Of a stretch of 40,332 nucleotides of DNA, positions 32,801-38,691 are shown piece by piece. Position 1 is the stretch's first letter. The number at the start of each line of letters is the position of its first letter. The DNA comes from Streptomyces sp. rh34 (lineage in GTDB: Bacteria; Actinomycetota; Actinomycetes; Streptomycetales; Streptomycetaceae): positions 1-40,332 of the forward strand of contig NZ_NTGZ01000038.1 of NCBI RefSeq assembly GCF_002551245.1, read 5' to 3'. A program made the translations under genes and the position numbers. The notes beneath the pieces were generated by a model. It did no database searches and was not told where the DNA came from. It worked only from the letters and a program-made list of their open reading frames with translations.

Positions 32801-33137
32801 GTCCCGTCCAACGGGCCGTCGTGTGCTCGGTCTTGCCGGTGGCCGACTCGAACGTCCCGGTGAGACCGGGAAAGTCGATCTCGGGGTCGAGGGAGGTGGC
32901 GCCGAGTTCGGCGAAGTCACGGGCGCCCGGGGCGGACATGCTGAAGTACTCGCCCTTCAGCCCATGGACATCGGTGACCGGGTCGTCGGCCGTGAAGGCC
33001 TTCGCGGCGGCTTCGGCCGGCGCGGCGGGTGCGGCGGCCGCCGTCGGGACCAGGGTGGCACCGACCGGTATGAGCAGCGCCGCAGCGCAGGTCAGGGCCC
33101 TGAACAGGGCACGGGGGCGCGGGTGTTGTCGTCTCAA
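29832..33137 (-). CDS. secreted PA14-GH2-LamG multidomain glycosidase
   Basis: A 1101-residue exported enzyme. Signal peptide 1 to about 37, PA14 carbohydrate-binding domain at about 58-178 (GLKGEYFSM, YTFSAIGDNGFRLFLDD), a linker domain, GH2 domains from about 325 to 880, and a C-terminal LamG/concanavalin fold at about 905-1095 (YTVSAWASLDAVPGNYATVV, YVDGKPAATT, WNGSVDEVGVYDKAL). Likely acid/base is Glu724 in VFNEGWGEWD and nucleophile Glu794 in DGEHGGF. The GH2 core is a paralogue of the enzyme at 25527-27878 (shared YPRPQ, SGIWQTVW and KHIKVE segments) but has different binding modules. A Gly/Lys-rich insert (GKGGKGGKGASGK) interrupts the sugar-binding domain. Translation starts with TTG, seven bases after GAGGA. 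Confidence 0.9.
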   Translation of the reverse strand: MRRQHPRPRALFRALTCAAALLIPVGATLVPTAAAAPAAPAEAAAKAFTADDPVTDVHGLKGEYFSMSAPGARDFAELGATSLDPEIDFPGLTGTFESATGKTEHTTARWTGQLEAPETGEYTFSAIGDNGFRLFLDDNVVIDHWEPDWDKEQHSAPIALKAGEKHDFKLEMFQDVGGASMFLRWGSDTLEKQIVPESAFTPPADFEVYPVALSVAENGKRLQATFKDPVSDYRKVKEHLKIEVDTSPMPVKSVNRASDDPRALVIDLAAPVQKDQRVKVVYDGRGGLKSGSETVPEIGRTAKNLSTHRLTTTWGDKLDTNHPLPEYPRPQQVRDQWKNLNGPWEFAGAAEGEQPVFGKKLDEKIIVPFPVESQLSGLERDEDHMFYRKLVTVPKNWSVGKGGKGGKGASGKDKRLKLNFDAVDYQSTVWVNGTKVAEHTGGYTGFTADITDALRGGGPQEIVVAVTDRTGPNQPKGKQSTNPGGIVYTPTSGIWQTVWMEPVAPAAIDSLTTTPDIDTGRLAVTVNSAEASADARITAVARDHKGKVVGTVTGPANRELSLRVRNQHLWSPDDPYLYDLDVSLADGRSRDSVESYFGMRQLKIDKVGGYQKLVLNGKPFFSLAMLDQGFWPDGLYTQPSDAALTFDLKAQKDLGFNAVRKHIKVESPRWYYHADRLGLLVWQDFVNADIDNDAGKNAFLTQGKEMMKQFHNYPSISGWIVFNEGWGEWDRTETGKIAEDVKALDPSRVVNAHSGVNCCASKGDSGKGEIIDHHDYVNNDPAFPDDRRAAMDGEHGGFTLRTPGHMWPGAPANIYSGVADKDALTAKYVDNTRTYYLAAAGAELSGSVYTQVSDLENELNGLWTYDRRQIKVDPKKVREINRQVIAAGANAGERDELKGGGSWSLDENRGATARDSGPNKAHLALEGGTSWTPGVAGSALKFDGEGQYGQSAGPVVDTTKDYTVSAWASLDAVPGNYATVVSQDGRRTENPFYLQYGQGAFAFSTPGGKRARLEITPETGQWYHLVGVRKGDTITLYVDGKPAATTEAGPADVSTGPLSVGRAQYDGARGDFWNGSVDEVGVYDKALTAEEVSALHGRQQP

Positions 33138-33223
33138 GGCGTCATCCTCGTCGAAGAGCCGGGGGTGCCTCGAACCAACGAGGCACTACACATAGTCGAA
33201 CATTGAGCCACAACACCAAACAC

Positions 33224-33240
33224 TGCACAACGGTCGTGCA
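33224..33240. promoter_or_regulatory. LacI-type operator candidate, site D
   Basis: TGCAC-AACGGTC-GTGCA is an inverted repeat with perfect 5-bp arms and an ACAACG core, about 95 bases upstream of the second GH2 start and 24 bases from site C, centre to centre. Confidence 0.45.
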
Positions 33241-33246
33241 CGCAGA

Positions 33247-33265
33247 ATTTTCAACGATAGAAAAT
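33247..33265. promoter_or_regulatory. LacI-type operator candidate, site C
   Basis: ATTTTC-AACGATA-GAAAAT is a 19-bp inverted repeat with perfect 6-bp arms, about 120 bases upstream of the second GH2 start. It shares ATTTTCAACG with site B in the transporter intergenic region, which suggests control by the same LacI repressor. Confidence 0.6.
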
Positions 33266-33272
33266 CTGGCCC

Positions 33273-33751
33273 GTGCCCCTGGGCGACCGCCTCCGGCCGG
33301 CCGGGGTGGCCGACGTGCGGACAAAGGTGGCCAACGGGCCGACAAGGGTGGCCAACGGGCGGACAGCGGCCGAGATCGGAAACGAGACCGCGCCGGACCG
33401 CGAGGCCGATGCGGTGGTGACCGATTTCGTGCGGGTCCGGTCCGGTGGAGGACCGATCGGCCAGTCCGCTCCCTGGGTGACCTGGGAAGTCGAGGGCCTC
33501 CGCTACACATCCCGGCTGCGCGGCGCACCGAAAGGGGGCACGCTGCGCGGGGGCGACACCCTTCGGGTTGCGCACCGGGCCGACGAGCCCGGCCGACCCT
33601 GTCCCCGGCACTACGCCGAGAAGAGCCCTCCCGGTGTCGCGACCGGATCCTGCCGGTCGGCCTGTACGTGTTCTTCGGCGCGGTCCCTCTCGTCTTCGCC
33701 TGGCTGCTGATCTCGTTCGCCCGGAAGAGCAAGGAGCCCCGCCCCGCATGA
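33273..33751 (+). pseudogene. frameshifted small membrane-protein gene
   Basis: Two adjoining frames read as one protein. The first (from a GTG at 33273) contains DAVVTDFVRVRSGGGPIGQS and APWVTWEVEGLRYTSRL, a plausible beta-rich domain with balanced composition. Around 33640-33655 it turns into Cys/Ser-rich nonsense, while the next frame begins ILPVGLYVFFGAVPLVFAWL and ends FARKSKEPRPA, a good membrane helix with a basic tail. One lost or gained base would join them. The N-terminus is unclear: no ribosome-binding site precedes the GTG, and the first 35 residues include a 7-residue tandem repeat. I do not recognise the family; a DUF3592-like protein is possible. It could be a true pseudogene or an assembly error. 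Confidence 0.45.
33318..33366. repeat. 21-bp tandem repeat, about 2.3 copies
   Basis: Units at 33318-33338 and 33339-33359 differ at two positions (CGGACAAAGGTGGCCAACGGG versus CCGACAAGGGTGGCCAACGGG); a partial third copy follows to 33366. In the reading frame of the frameshifted gene the unit encodes seven residues, (R/P)T(K/R)VANG. Confidence 0.75.
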
Positions 33752-33884
33752 TGACGACGGAATGCCACGGGCATCAGGGGCGGTACGTGAGCGGTGACGT
33801 TTCCCTGGCAGCCGACTTCCATGAAATGCCGTTTCGGGGGTACCCGAACTCCAGCCAGAACGCTCACGCGACGGGGTGGAAACC

Positions 33885-34301
33885 ATGAACGACCGCATTC
33901 TGATGACGTTTTCACCGGACGGTGAGACCCGTACCGACTTCGTCTGCCGGCCGGAGAAGGCCGCCGACGCGCGGGACGCGGTCAGTACCTTCGTGGCACG
34001 GCTGCACCCCGCACCGACCTCGCACACGGTGCAGAACCTCCTGATCCTCGTGAGTGAACTGGTCACCAACGCCTTCCTGCACGCGGGGGCCGTCACCGCG
34101 CTGTGGCTGACCGCGGACCGCAAGGGCGTCCACGTCCGGGTCACCGACCCGAGCCCGGCGCACCCGCAGGACCGGACGCCCGATCTGACCGGCCTGACCG
34201 GCGGATTCGGCTGGCCGATGGTCCAGCGGCTGGCCCAGGAGGTACGGGTCCGCGAGACGGCGGGCGGCGGGAAGGTCATCCTCGCCACCGTGCCGCGCTG
34301 A
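33885..34301 (+). CDS. anti-sigma-factor-type ATP-binding protein (HATPase_c_2, RsbW-like)
   Basis: A 138-residue single-domain GHKL ATPase of the kind that is abundant in Streptomyces. The N-box is SELVTNAFLHAG, the G1-like box VRVTDPSPAHP, and the G2-like box GGFGWPMVQRLAQEV; the last strand is KVILATVP. Such proteins bind ATP and either phosphorylate an anti-sigma antagonist or sequester a sigma factor. No sigma factor or antagonist gene is adjacent, so the partner is unknown. The ATG at 33885 has GGGG eight bases upstream; a GTG at 33876 is in frame but too close to that site. The gene is followed by an exceptional 26-bp hairpin. Confidence 0.88.
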   Translation: MNDRILMTFSPDGETRTDFVCRPEKAADARDAVSTFVARLHPAPTSHTVQNLLILVSELVTNAFLHAGAVTALWLTADRKGVHVRVTDPSPAHPQDRTPDLTGLTGGFGWPMVQRLAQEVRVRETAGGGKVILATVPR

Positions 34302-34332
34302 GCCCTGCGGCCTCCGGTACCCCGCCCGCCCC

Positions 34333-34392
34333 GGCGCCCGCCGTCCAGCGTTGCCCCCGGGGCGCCGGGGGCAACGCTGGACGGCGGGCGCC
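34333..34392 (+). terminator. perfect 26-bp hairpin
   Basis: The arms at 34333-34358 and 34367-34392 are perfectly complementary over 26 bases (outer GGCGCCCGCCGTCC, inner TTGCCCCC) around the 8-base loop GGGGCGCC. It starts 31 bases after the ATPase stop and ends 28 bases before the FHA-ABC gene. Terminator for the upstream gene; far longer than needed, so it could also insulate the downstream promoter. Confidence 0.85.
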
Positions 34393-34408
34393 GATCGTCA
34401 CGTATCGG

Positions 34409-34414
34409 TAGAAT
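34409..34414 (+). promoter_or_regulatory. -10 element of a probable leaderless promoter
   Basis: TAGAAT stands six bases before the ATG at 34421, the distance at which transcription would start on the A of the ATG. No Shine-Dalgarno sequence fits between. No clear -35 TTGACA is present; the expected -35 position lies in the hairpin arm. Confidence 0.45.
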
Positions 34415-34420
34415 TCAGGC

Positions 34421-36802
34421 ATGGGAGAGCGGCCCGCGACGCCGACTGCGCCCGAACTCGTTCTGGAGACCGATCTGGGCTCCACGGTGATGAGTCCGAG
34501 CCGGGACTACCATGTCGGGCGCGACCCCGAGAGCGATGTGGTCATCGACGACATCCGGGTCTCCTGGCACCACGCGATCCTGCACCCCGAGGCCGGTCAC
34601 TGGACGATCGAGGACGAGGACAGCACCAACGGCACGTACACCGGCGGCCGGCGCATCCGTGCCACGGACGTCGGTGCGGGCAGCGAGATCCGCTTCGGCA
34701 GTCCGAGCGACGGACCGCGCGCCGTCCTCCTGGGCCGTGAACCTCCCGCGCCCGCCGCCGCTCCCTCCCTCCCCTCCCCCACCGACCGACCGTCGGCCGT
34801 GTCGATGCCCGCGGCGACCGGCACGTTCCGGCAGCCGACAACGGTGCGGCCGCTGCCCGCGAAGACCGTACGGATAGGCCGCGGCGCCGACAACGACCTC
34901 GTCATCGACGACCTGGTGGTCTCCCGCCACCACGCCGAACTGCGGGCCCTGGCCGACGGCACCTACGAGATCGTCGACCTCGGCAGCCACAACGGGACCT
35001 TCCTCAACGGTCAGCCGGTCACCCGCGGACCCGTCGGCCCCGGTGACATCGTCGGCATCGGCCACTCGGCGTTCTGCCTGGTCGGCGACGCCCTCCAGGA
35101 GTTCGTGGACACCGGTGAGGTCTCGCTCGACGTCCAGGATCTGGAGGTGACAGTCGGCCGGGCGGGCCGGGGCGGCAAGACCCTGCTGGACCGGGTTTCC
35201 TTCCCCGTCGGCGAGAAGTGCCTGCTCGGCGTGGTGGGTCCCAGCGGCGCGGGAAAGTCCACCCTGCTCAACGCGCTCACCGGCCAGCGCCCGGCCGACA
35301 GAGGCACGGTGCTCTACGACGGCCGTGACCTCTACCGGGACTTCGCCGAGCTGCGCCAGCGCATCGGCCTCGTCCCGCAGGACGACATCCTGCATGCGCA
35401 GCTGACCGTGCGTAAGGCCCTCGGTTACGCCGCCGAGCTGCGCTTCCCGCAGGACACCGCGAAGGCCGAGCGGCAGGCGCGGGTCGCCGAGGTGATCCGG
35501 GAACTCGGCCTCGAACAGCGCGCCGACCAGCCGATCCACTCGCTCTCGGGCGGCCAGCGCAAGCGGGTGAGCGTGGCCCTGGAGCTGCTGACGAAGCCTT
35601 CGCTGCTCTTCCTGGACGAGCCGACCTCGGGGCTCGACCCCGGTATGGACCGCTCGGTCATGCACATGCTGCGTGGGTTGGCCGACGACGGCCGTACCGT
35701 CATCGTCGTCACGCACAGCGTGCTGAGTCTGGAGGTCTGCGACCGGTTGCTCGTCCTCGCGCCCGGTGGGCGCATCGCCTACTACGGTCCCCCGGAGGAC
35801 GCCCTCGCCTTCTTCGGTTTCGAGGAGTGGCCGGAGGCGTTCGAGGCGTTCGAGAACGACCGCGACCGCGACTGGGCGGCCACGTACGCCGCCTCGCCCT
35901 TCCACCGGCAGTACATCGTCAATGCCACGGCGCAGCCGCAGCTGCCGCCCGCCGCGCCCGGAGCGCTGGTCGCGCCGCCGCCGAAGACCCGTAACTGGGG
36001 TGCGCAACTGCACACGCTGGTGCGCCGGTACGCCTCCGCGCTGGGCGCGGACCGGACGTTCCTGGTCATCATGATCGCGCTGCCCTTCGTCATGGGAGCC
36101 ATGGCCCGCGCGCTGGCCGGCAGCCGGCTCACCCAGGAGACGGCGATGAACGCCCTGCTGATCCTGTGCGTGGGCGGCGTGCTGACCGGAGCGGCCAACG
36201 CGGTACGGGAGTTGGTCAAGGAGCGGGTGATCTACCAGCGGGAGAGGGCCGTCGGGCTGTCCAGATCCGCGTATCTGATGTCGAAGATCGTGGTGCTCGG
36301 GACCATCACCGTCCTCCAGGCCGTGGTGCTGACCCTGGTGGGACTGGTGGGCGTCGATCTCAACGCGCCGGGCGGCGAAGGGGTGTTCCTGCCACCACTG
36401 GTGGAGATCACGCTGGCCGTGGCGCTGTTGTCCTTCACCGCGATGATGCTCGGCCTCCTGGTCTCCGCGCTGGTGCGCAAGGAGGAGGTGACGATGCCGT
36501 TGCTGGTCCTCCTCGCCATCGTCCAGGTGGTCTTCTGCGGCGCCCTGCTCAAGTTGCACGGGGTGCCCGGAGTGGAGCAGCTGTCGTGGCTGGTGCCGTC
36601 GCGGTGGGCGCTCGGGGCGATGGCCGGAACGATCGATCTGGCGCGGATCGTGCCGGGCGAGCTGACCTCCGATCCGCTCTTCGGACACTCGGCGGGGGTC
36701 TGGCTGCTCAACATGGGCATGATGGTCGTTCTCTCGCTCGTCTTCGGATACGTGGTCGCGAAACTGCTGAGGCGGCACGAGCCCGCGGTCATGCGGAAGT
36801 GA
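34421..36802 (+). CDS. twin-FHA ABC transporter, ATPase fused to ABC-2 permease (Rv1747-like)
   Basis: A 793-residue exporter half-molecule. Two forkhead-associated domains, which bind phospho-threonine, come first: FHA1 about 20-105 (Gly33-Arg34, Ser48-His51, Asn70-Gly71) and FHA2 about 140-225 (Gly153-Arg154, SRHHA at 168-172, HNGT at 190-193), joined by a Pro/Ser linker. The ABC ATPase (about 235-460) has Walker A GPSGAGKST at 273-281, LSGGQRKR at 375-382 and Walker B LLFLDEPTSGLD at 395-406, in the ABCG style. Residues about 530-790 are an ABC-2 permease with six helices. Mycobacterium tuberculosis Rv1747 has the same order and is phosphorylated by the neighbouring kinase PknF; here a kinase lies two genes downstream. 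Substrate unknown, perhaps a cell-envelope lipid or glycolipid. Confidence 0.93.
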   Translation: MGERPATPTAPELVLETDLGSTVMSPSRDYHVGRDPESDVVIDDIRVSWHHAILHPEAGHWTIEDEDSTNGTYTGGRRIRATDVGAGSEIRFGSPSDGPRAVLLGREPPAPAAAPSLPSPTDRPSAVSMPAATGTFRQPTTVRPLPAKTVRIGRGADNDLVIDDLVVSRHHAELRALADGTYEIVDLGSHNGTFLNGQPVTRGPVGPGDIVGIGHSAFCLVGDALQEFVDTGEVSLDVQDLEVTVGRAGRGGKTLLDRVSFPVGEKCLLGVVGPSGAGKSTLLNALTGQRPADRGTVLYDGRDLYRDFAELRQRIGLVPQDDILHAQLTVRKALGYAAELRFPQDTAKAERQARVAEVIRELGLEQRADQPIHSLSGGQRKRVSVALELLTKPSLLFLDEPTSGLDPGMDRSVMHMLRGLADDGRTVIVVTHSVLSLEVCDRLLVLAPGGRIAYYGPPEDALAFFGFEEWPEAFEAFENDRDRDWAATYAASPFHRQYIVNATAQPQLPPAAPGALVAPPPKTRNWGAQLHTLVRRYASALGADRTFLVIMIALPFVMGAMARALAGSRLTQETAMNALLILCVGGVLTGAANAVRELVKERVIYQRERAVGLSRSAYLMSKIVVLGTITVLQAVVLTLVGLVGVDLNAPGGEGVFLPPLVEITLAVALLSFTAMMLGLLVSALVRKEEVTMPLLVLLAIVQVVFCGALLKLHGVPGVEQLSWLVPSRWALGAMAGTIDLARIVPGELTSDPLFGHSAGVWLLNMGMMVVLSLVFGYVVAKLLRRHEPAVMRK

Positions 36803-36811
36803 GGCGGTTCC

Positions 36812-37594
36812 ATGGCGACCCCGGCATTCCGCCCCACGCACGTCGTCCCGCCGGACGGGCTCCCGGCCTGGGAGTCTCCTGACGTCGCCCGGCCCACGGA
36901 CCCGCTGGACGCCCTCCTGCCGGTGCAGTTGCGGGACCGGCGCGGGGACTGGGCGTACGTCGCCTGCTCCAACGGCTGGTCGGCCTGGGTCGACGGGCGG
37001 CTCCTCGTCTCCGTACCGCAGACCCCGCCGGCCGCCGGGCAGCCGCTCGCGCGCACCGCGGATCCGCGACCGCTGCTGGCGAGGGCGGAGGAGTCGCTGA
37101 CCCAGTACCGCCGCGCGGCCCAGGACCTGGCCGAGGGCCGCAGCGACGGGGAGGGCTTCCGGCGGCGGACGCGGGGGCTGCGGGTGGGGATGGTGGTGGA
37201 CGGGGAGTCGGTGTGGCTGTACGACGCCGAGCACGAGCGGTGGGTCTTCTGCGACGGGACGCGGCTGAGTACGTACGCGGCTCAGGCCGGGCCGGGAGCG
37301 GCGGACCCGGCGTCAGGGGAGGCGGAGGCTCCAACTCCGGCCCCGGCCCCGGCTCCCACGCGGATCGTGGCCGGTGAGGAACCGGAGCCCACCCGTGTGG
37401 TCGCGCCGGACGGCCCCGAGCCGACCCGCGTGGTCACGCCCGACGAAGCCGAACCGACCCGCGTGGTCCGCCCGGACGGGCCCGGGCCCACCCGAGTGGT
37501 CGGCCCGGACGAACCAGAGCCCACCCGGGCGATCACCGTCACCGGGCCCGACGAACCGCCCGGCGGCGGGGCGTCGGGGGATGCGGGGCGGTGA
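36812..37594 (+). CDS. soluble protein with six PTRVV-type repeats, putative phospho-threonine scaffold
   Basis: A 260-residue protein without signal peptide or membrane helix. Residues about 35-155 look folded and contain two similar blocks, WAYVACSNGWSAWVDGRLLV and VGMVVDGESVWLYDAEHERW, possibly a domain that reads out solvent-exposed Trp-rich strands. Residues 181-246 are six 11-residue repeats around PTR(V/I)V, with Thr at 183, 194, 205, 216, 227 and 238. I do not recognise a named family. The gene lies nine bases after the FHA exporter and six bases before the kinase, so all three are one operon. The repeats fit FHA ligands (phospho-Thr, hydrophobic at +3), so a kinase-phosphorylated scaffold is inferred. 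GAGG precedes the ATG by seven bases. Confidence 0.85.
   Translation: MATPAFRPTHVVPPDGLPAWESPDVARPTDPLDALLPVQLRDRRGDWAYVACSNGWSAWVDGRLLVSVPQTPPAAGQPLARTADPRPLLARAEESLTQYRRAAQDLAEGRSDGEGFRRRTRGLRVGMVVDGESVWLYDAEHERWVFCDGTRLSTYAAQAGPGAADPASGEAEAPTPAPAPAPTRIVAGEEPEPTRVVAPDGPEPTRVVTPDEAEPTRVVRPDGPGPTRVVGPDEPEPTRAITVTGPDEPPGGGASGDAGR
37352..37549 (+). repeat. 33-bp coding repeats, six copies (PTRVV)
   Basis: Six in-frame 33-bp units encode 11 residues each: APTRIVAGEEP, EPTRVVAPDGP, EPTRVVTPDEA, EPTRVVRPDGP, GPTRVVGPDEP and EPTRAITVTGP. The Thr-Arg core is invariant, while the spacers vary, so the units are constrained at protein level. Confidence 0.92.
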
Positions 37595-37600
37595 GGGCCG

Positions 37601-38614
37601 ATGGCGCCGCCGCCTCCGTCGCACGACGCCGGGCTGCCCACCGGGCGCGAGGACGATCTCGTCGGCAAGCGGATCGCGAGCTACCTGGTGGAGGCCGAGA
37701 TCGGCCGCGGTGGCATGGCGGTCGTCTACCGCGCCAAGGACCTGCGACTGGACCGGATCGTCGCGCTGAAACTGCTCGCCCCCGAGCTGGCCCGCAACGA
37801 CACCTTCCGGCAGCGGTTCACGCACGAGTCACGCGTGGCGGCCGCGATCGACCACCCCCACATCGTGCCGGTGTTCGAGGCGGGTGAGACGGAGGGGCTG
37901 CTCTACATCGCCATGCGCTTCGTCGCGGGCGCCGATCTGCGTGTCCTGATCGACCGGCGAGGACCACTGGACCTGACGGCCGCGGTCCGGATCGCCGCAC
38001 AGGTCGCCTCCGCGCTCGACGCGGCCCACGACCACGACCTGGTGCACCGGGACGTGAAGCCCGGCAACATCCTGGTGGCGGCGGGCACCGACAGCGACCA
38101 TCCCGAGCACGTTTACCTCACGGACTTCGGGCTGACGAAGAAGTCGCTGTCGCTGACCGGGTTCACCACGGTCGGCCAGTTCGTCGGCACCCTCGACTAC
38201 GTGGCACCGGAGCAGATCTCCGGGCGGCCCGTGGACGGGCGGTGCGACGTGTACAGCCTCGCCTGCGTCGTCCAGGAGACCCTGACCGGTGCGCCGCCCT
38301 TCCAGCGGGACGACGACATGGCGCTGCTGTGGGCCCACCAGTACGACCCGCCCGCCCCGCCCAGCGCGCTGCGACCCGGACTTCCCGACGCCGTCGACGG
38401 CGTACTGGCGAAGGCGCTCGCCAAGTCCCCGGAGGACCGTTACGAGACCTGCCTGCGGTTCGTGGCCGCACTGCGGGCCGCGGCGGCGGGCCTCCGGCCC
38501 GGCGAGCACGCGCCGACCCGGGTGGACGCGCCGGCCGGTTCCTGGTCGGCCGCCCCCCAACCGCCGCCCGCGCCGCCGCGCTGGGCCGCCCCGGTGTTCC
38601 CGGACACCGGCTGA
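37601..38614 (+). CDS. soluble Ser/Thr protein kinase (PknB/PknF type)
   Basis: A 337-residue Hanks-type kinase. Glycine loop IGRGGMAVVY at 34-43, catalytic Lys57 in VALKLL, HRDVKPGN at 149-156 with the base Asp151, DFG at 175-177, and an activation loop with Thr186, Thr189, Thr190 and Thr198 before APE at 202-204. The kinase domain ends near 295. No membrane helix follows, unlike PknB or PknF; the tail is Pro/Ala-rich and contains APTRVD at 304-309, the same core as the repeats of the protein encoded just upstream, with Asp at +3. Probable role: phosphorylating the repeats, its own tail and perhaps the exporter, thereby engaging the exporter FHA domains. Last gene of the three-gene operon. 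Confidence 0.95.
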   Translation: MAPPPPSHDAGLPTGREDDLVGKRIASYLVEAEIGRGGMAVVYRAKDLRLDRIVALKLLAPELARNDTFRQRFTHESRVAAAIDHPHIVPVFEAGETEGLLYIAMRFVAGADLRVLIDRRGPLDLTAAVRIAAQVASALDAAHDHDLVHRDVKPGNILVAAGTDSDHPEHVYLTDFGLTKKSLSLTGFTTVGQFVGTLDYVAPEQISGRPVDGRCDVYSLACVVQETLTGAPPFQRDDDMALLWAHQYDPPAPPSALRPGLPDAVDGVLAKALAKSPEDRYETCLRFVAALRAAAAGLRPGEHAPTRVDAPAGSWSAAPQPPPAPPRWAAPVFPDTG

Positions 38615-38664
38615 GCGCGGGAGCGACGGCCGGTCAGGAGCGTTGGTTCAGCTGCGTTCACTGG

Positions 38665-38689
38665 GAACGCCGCAGGTCCAGCGGCGTTC
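38665..38689. terminator. bidirectional hairpin between kinase and streptophobe genes
   Basis: GAACGCCGC and GCGGCGTTC form a perfect 9-bp stem with a 7-base loop (AGGTCCA), two bases from the streptophobe stop codon and 50 bases after the kinase stop. Confidence 0.75.
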
Positions 38690-38691
38690 GT

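Noticed and set aside
29781..33206. An 1141-codon open frame on the plus strand opposite the second GH2 gene
   Set aside because: It is the antisense shadow of a gene with clear PA14, GH2 and LamG domains; its translation is Val/Gly/Arg-rich with no recognisable motif, as usual for high-GC antisense frames.
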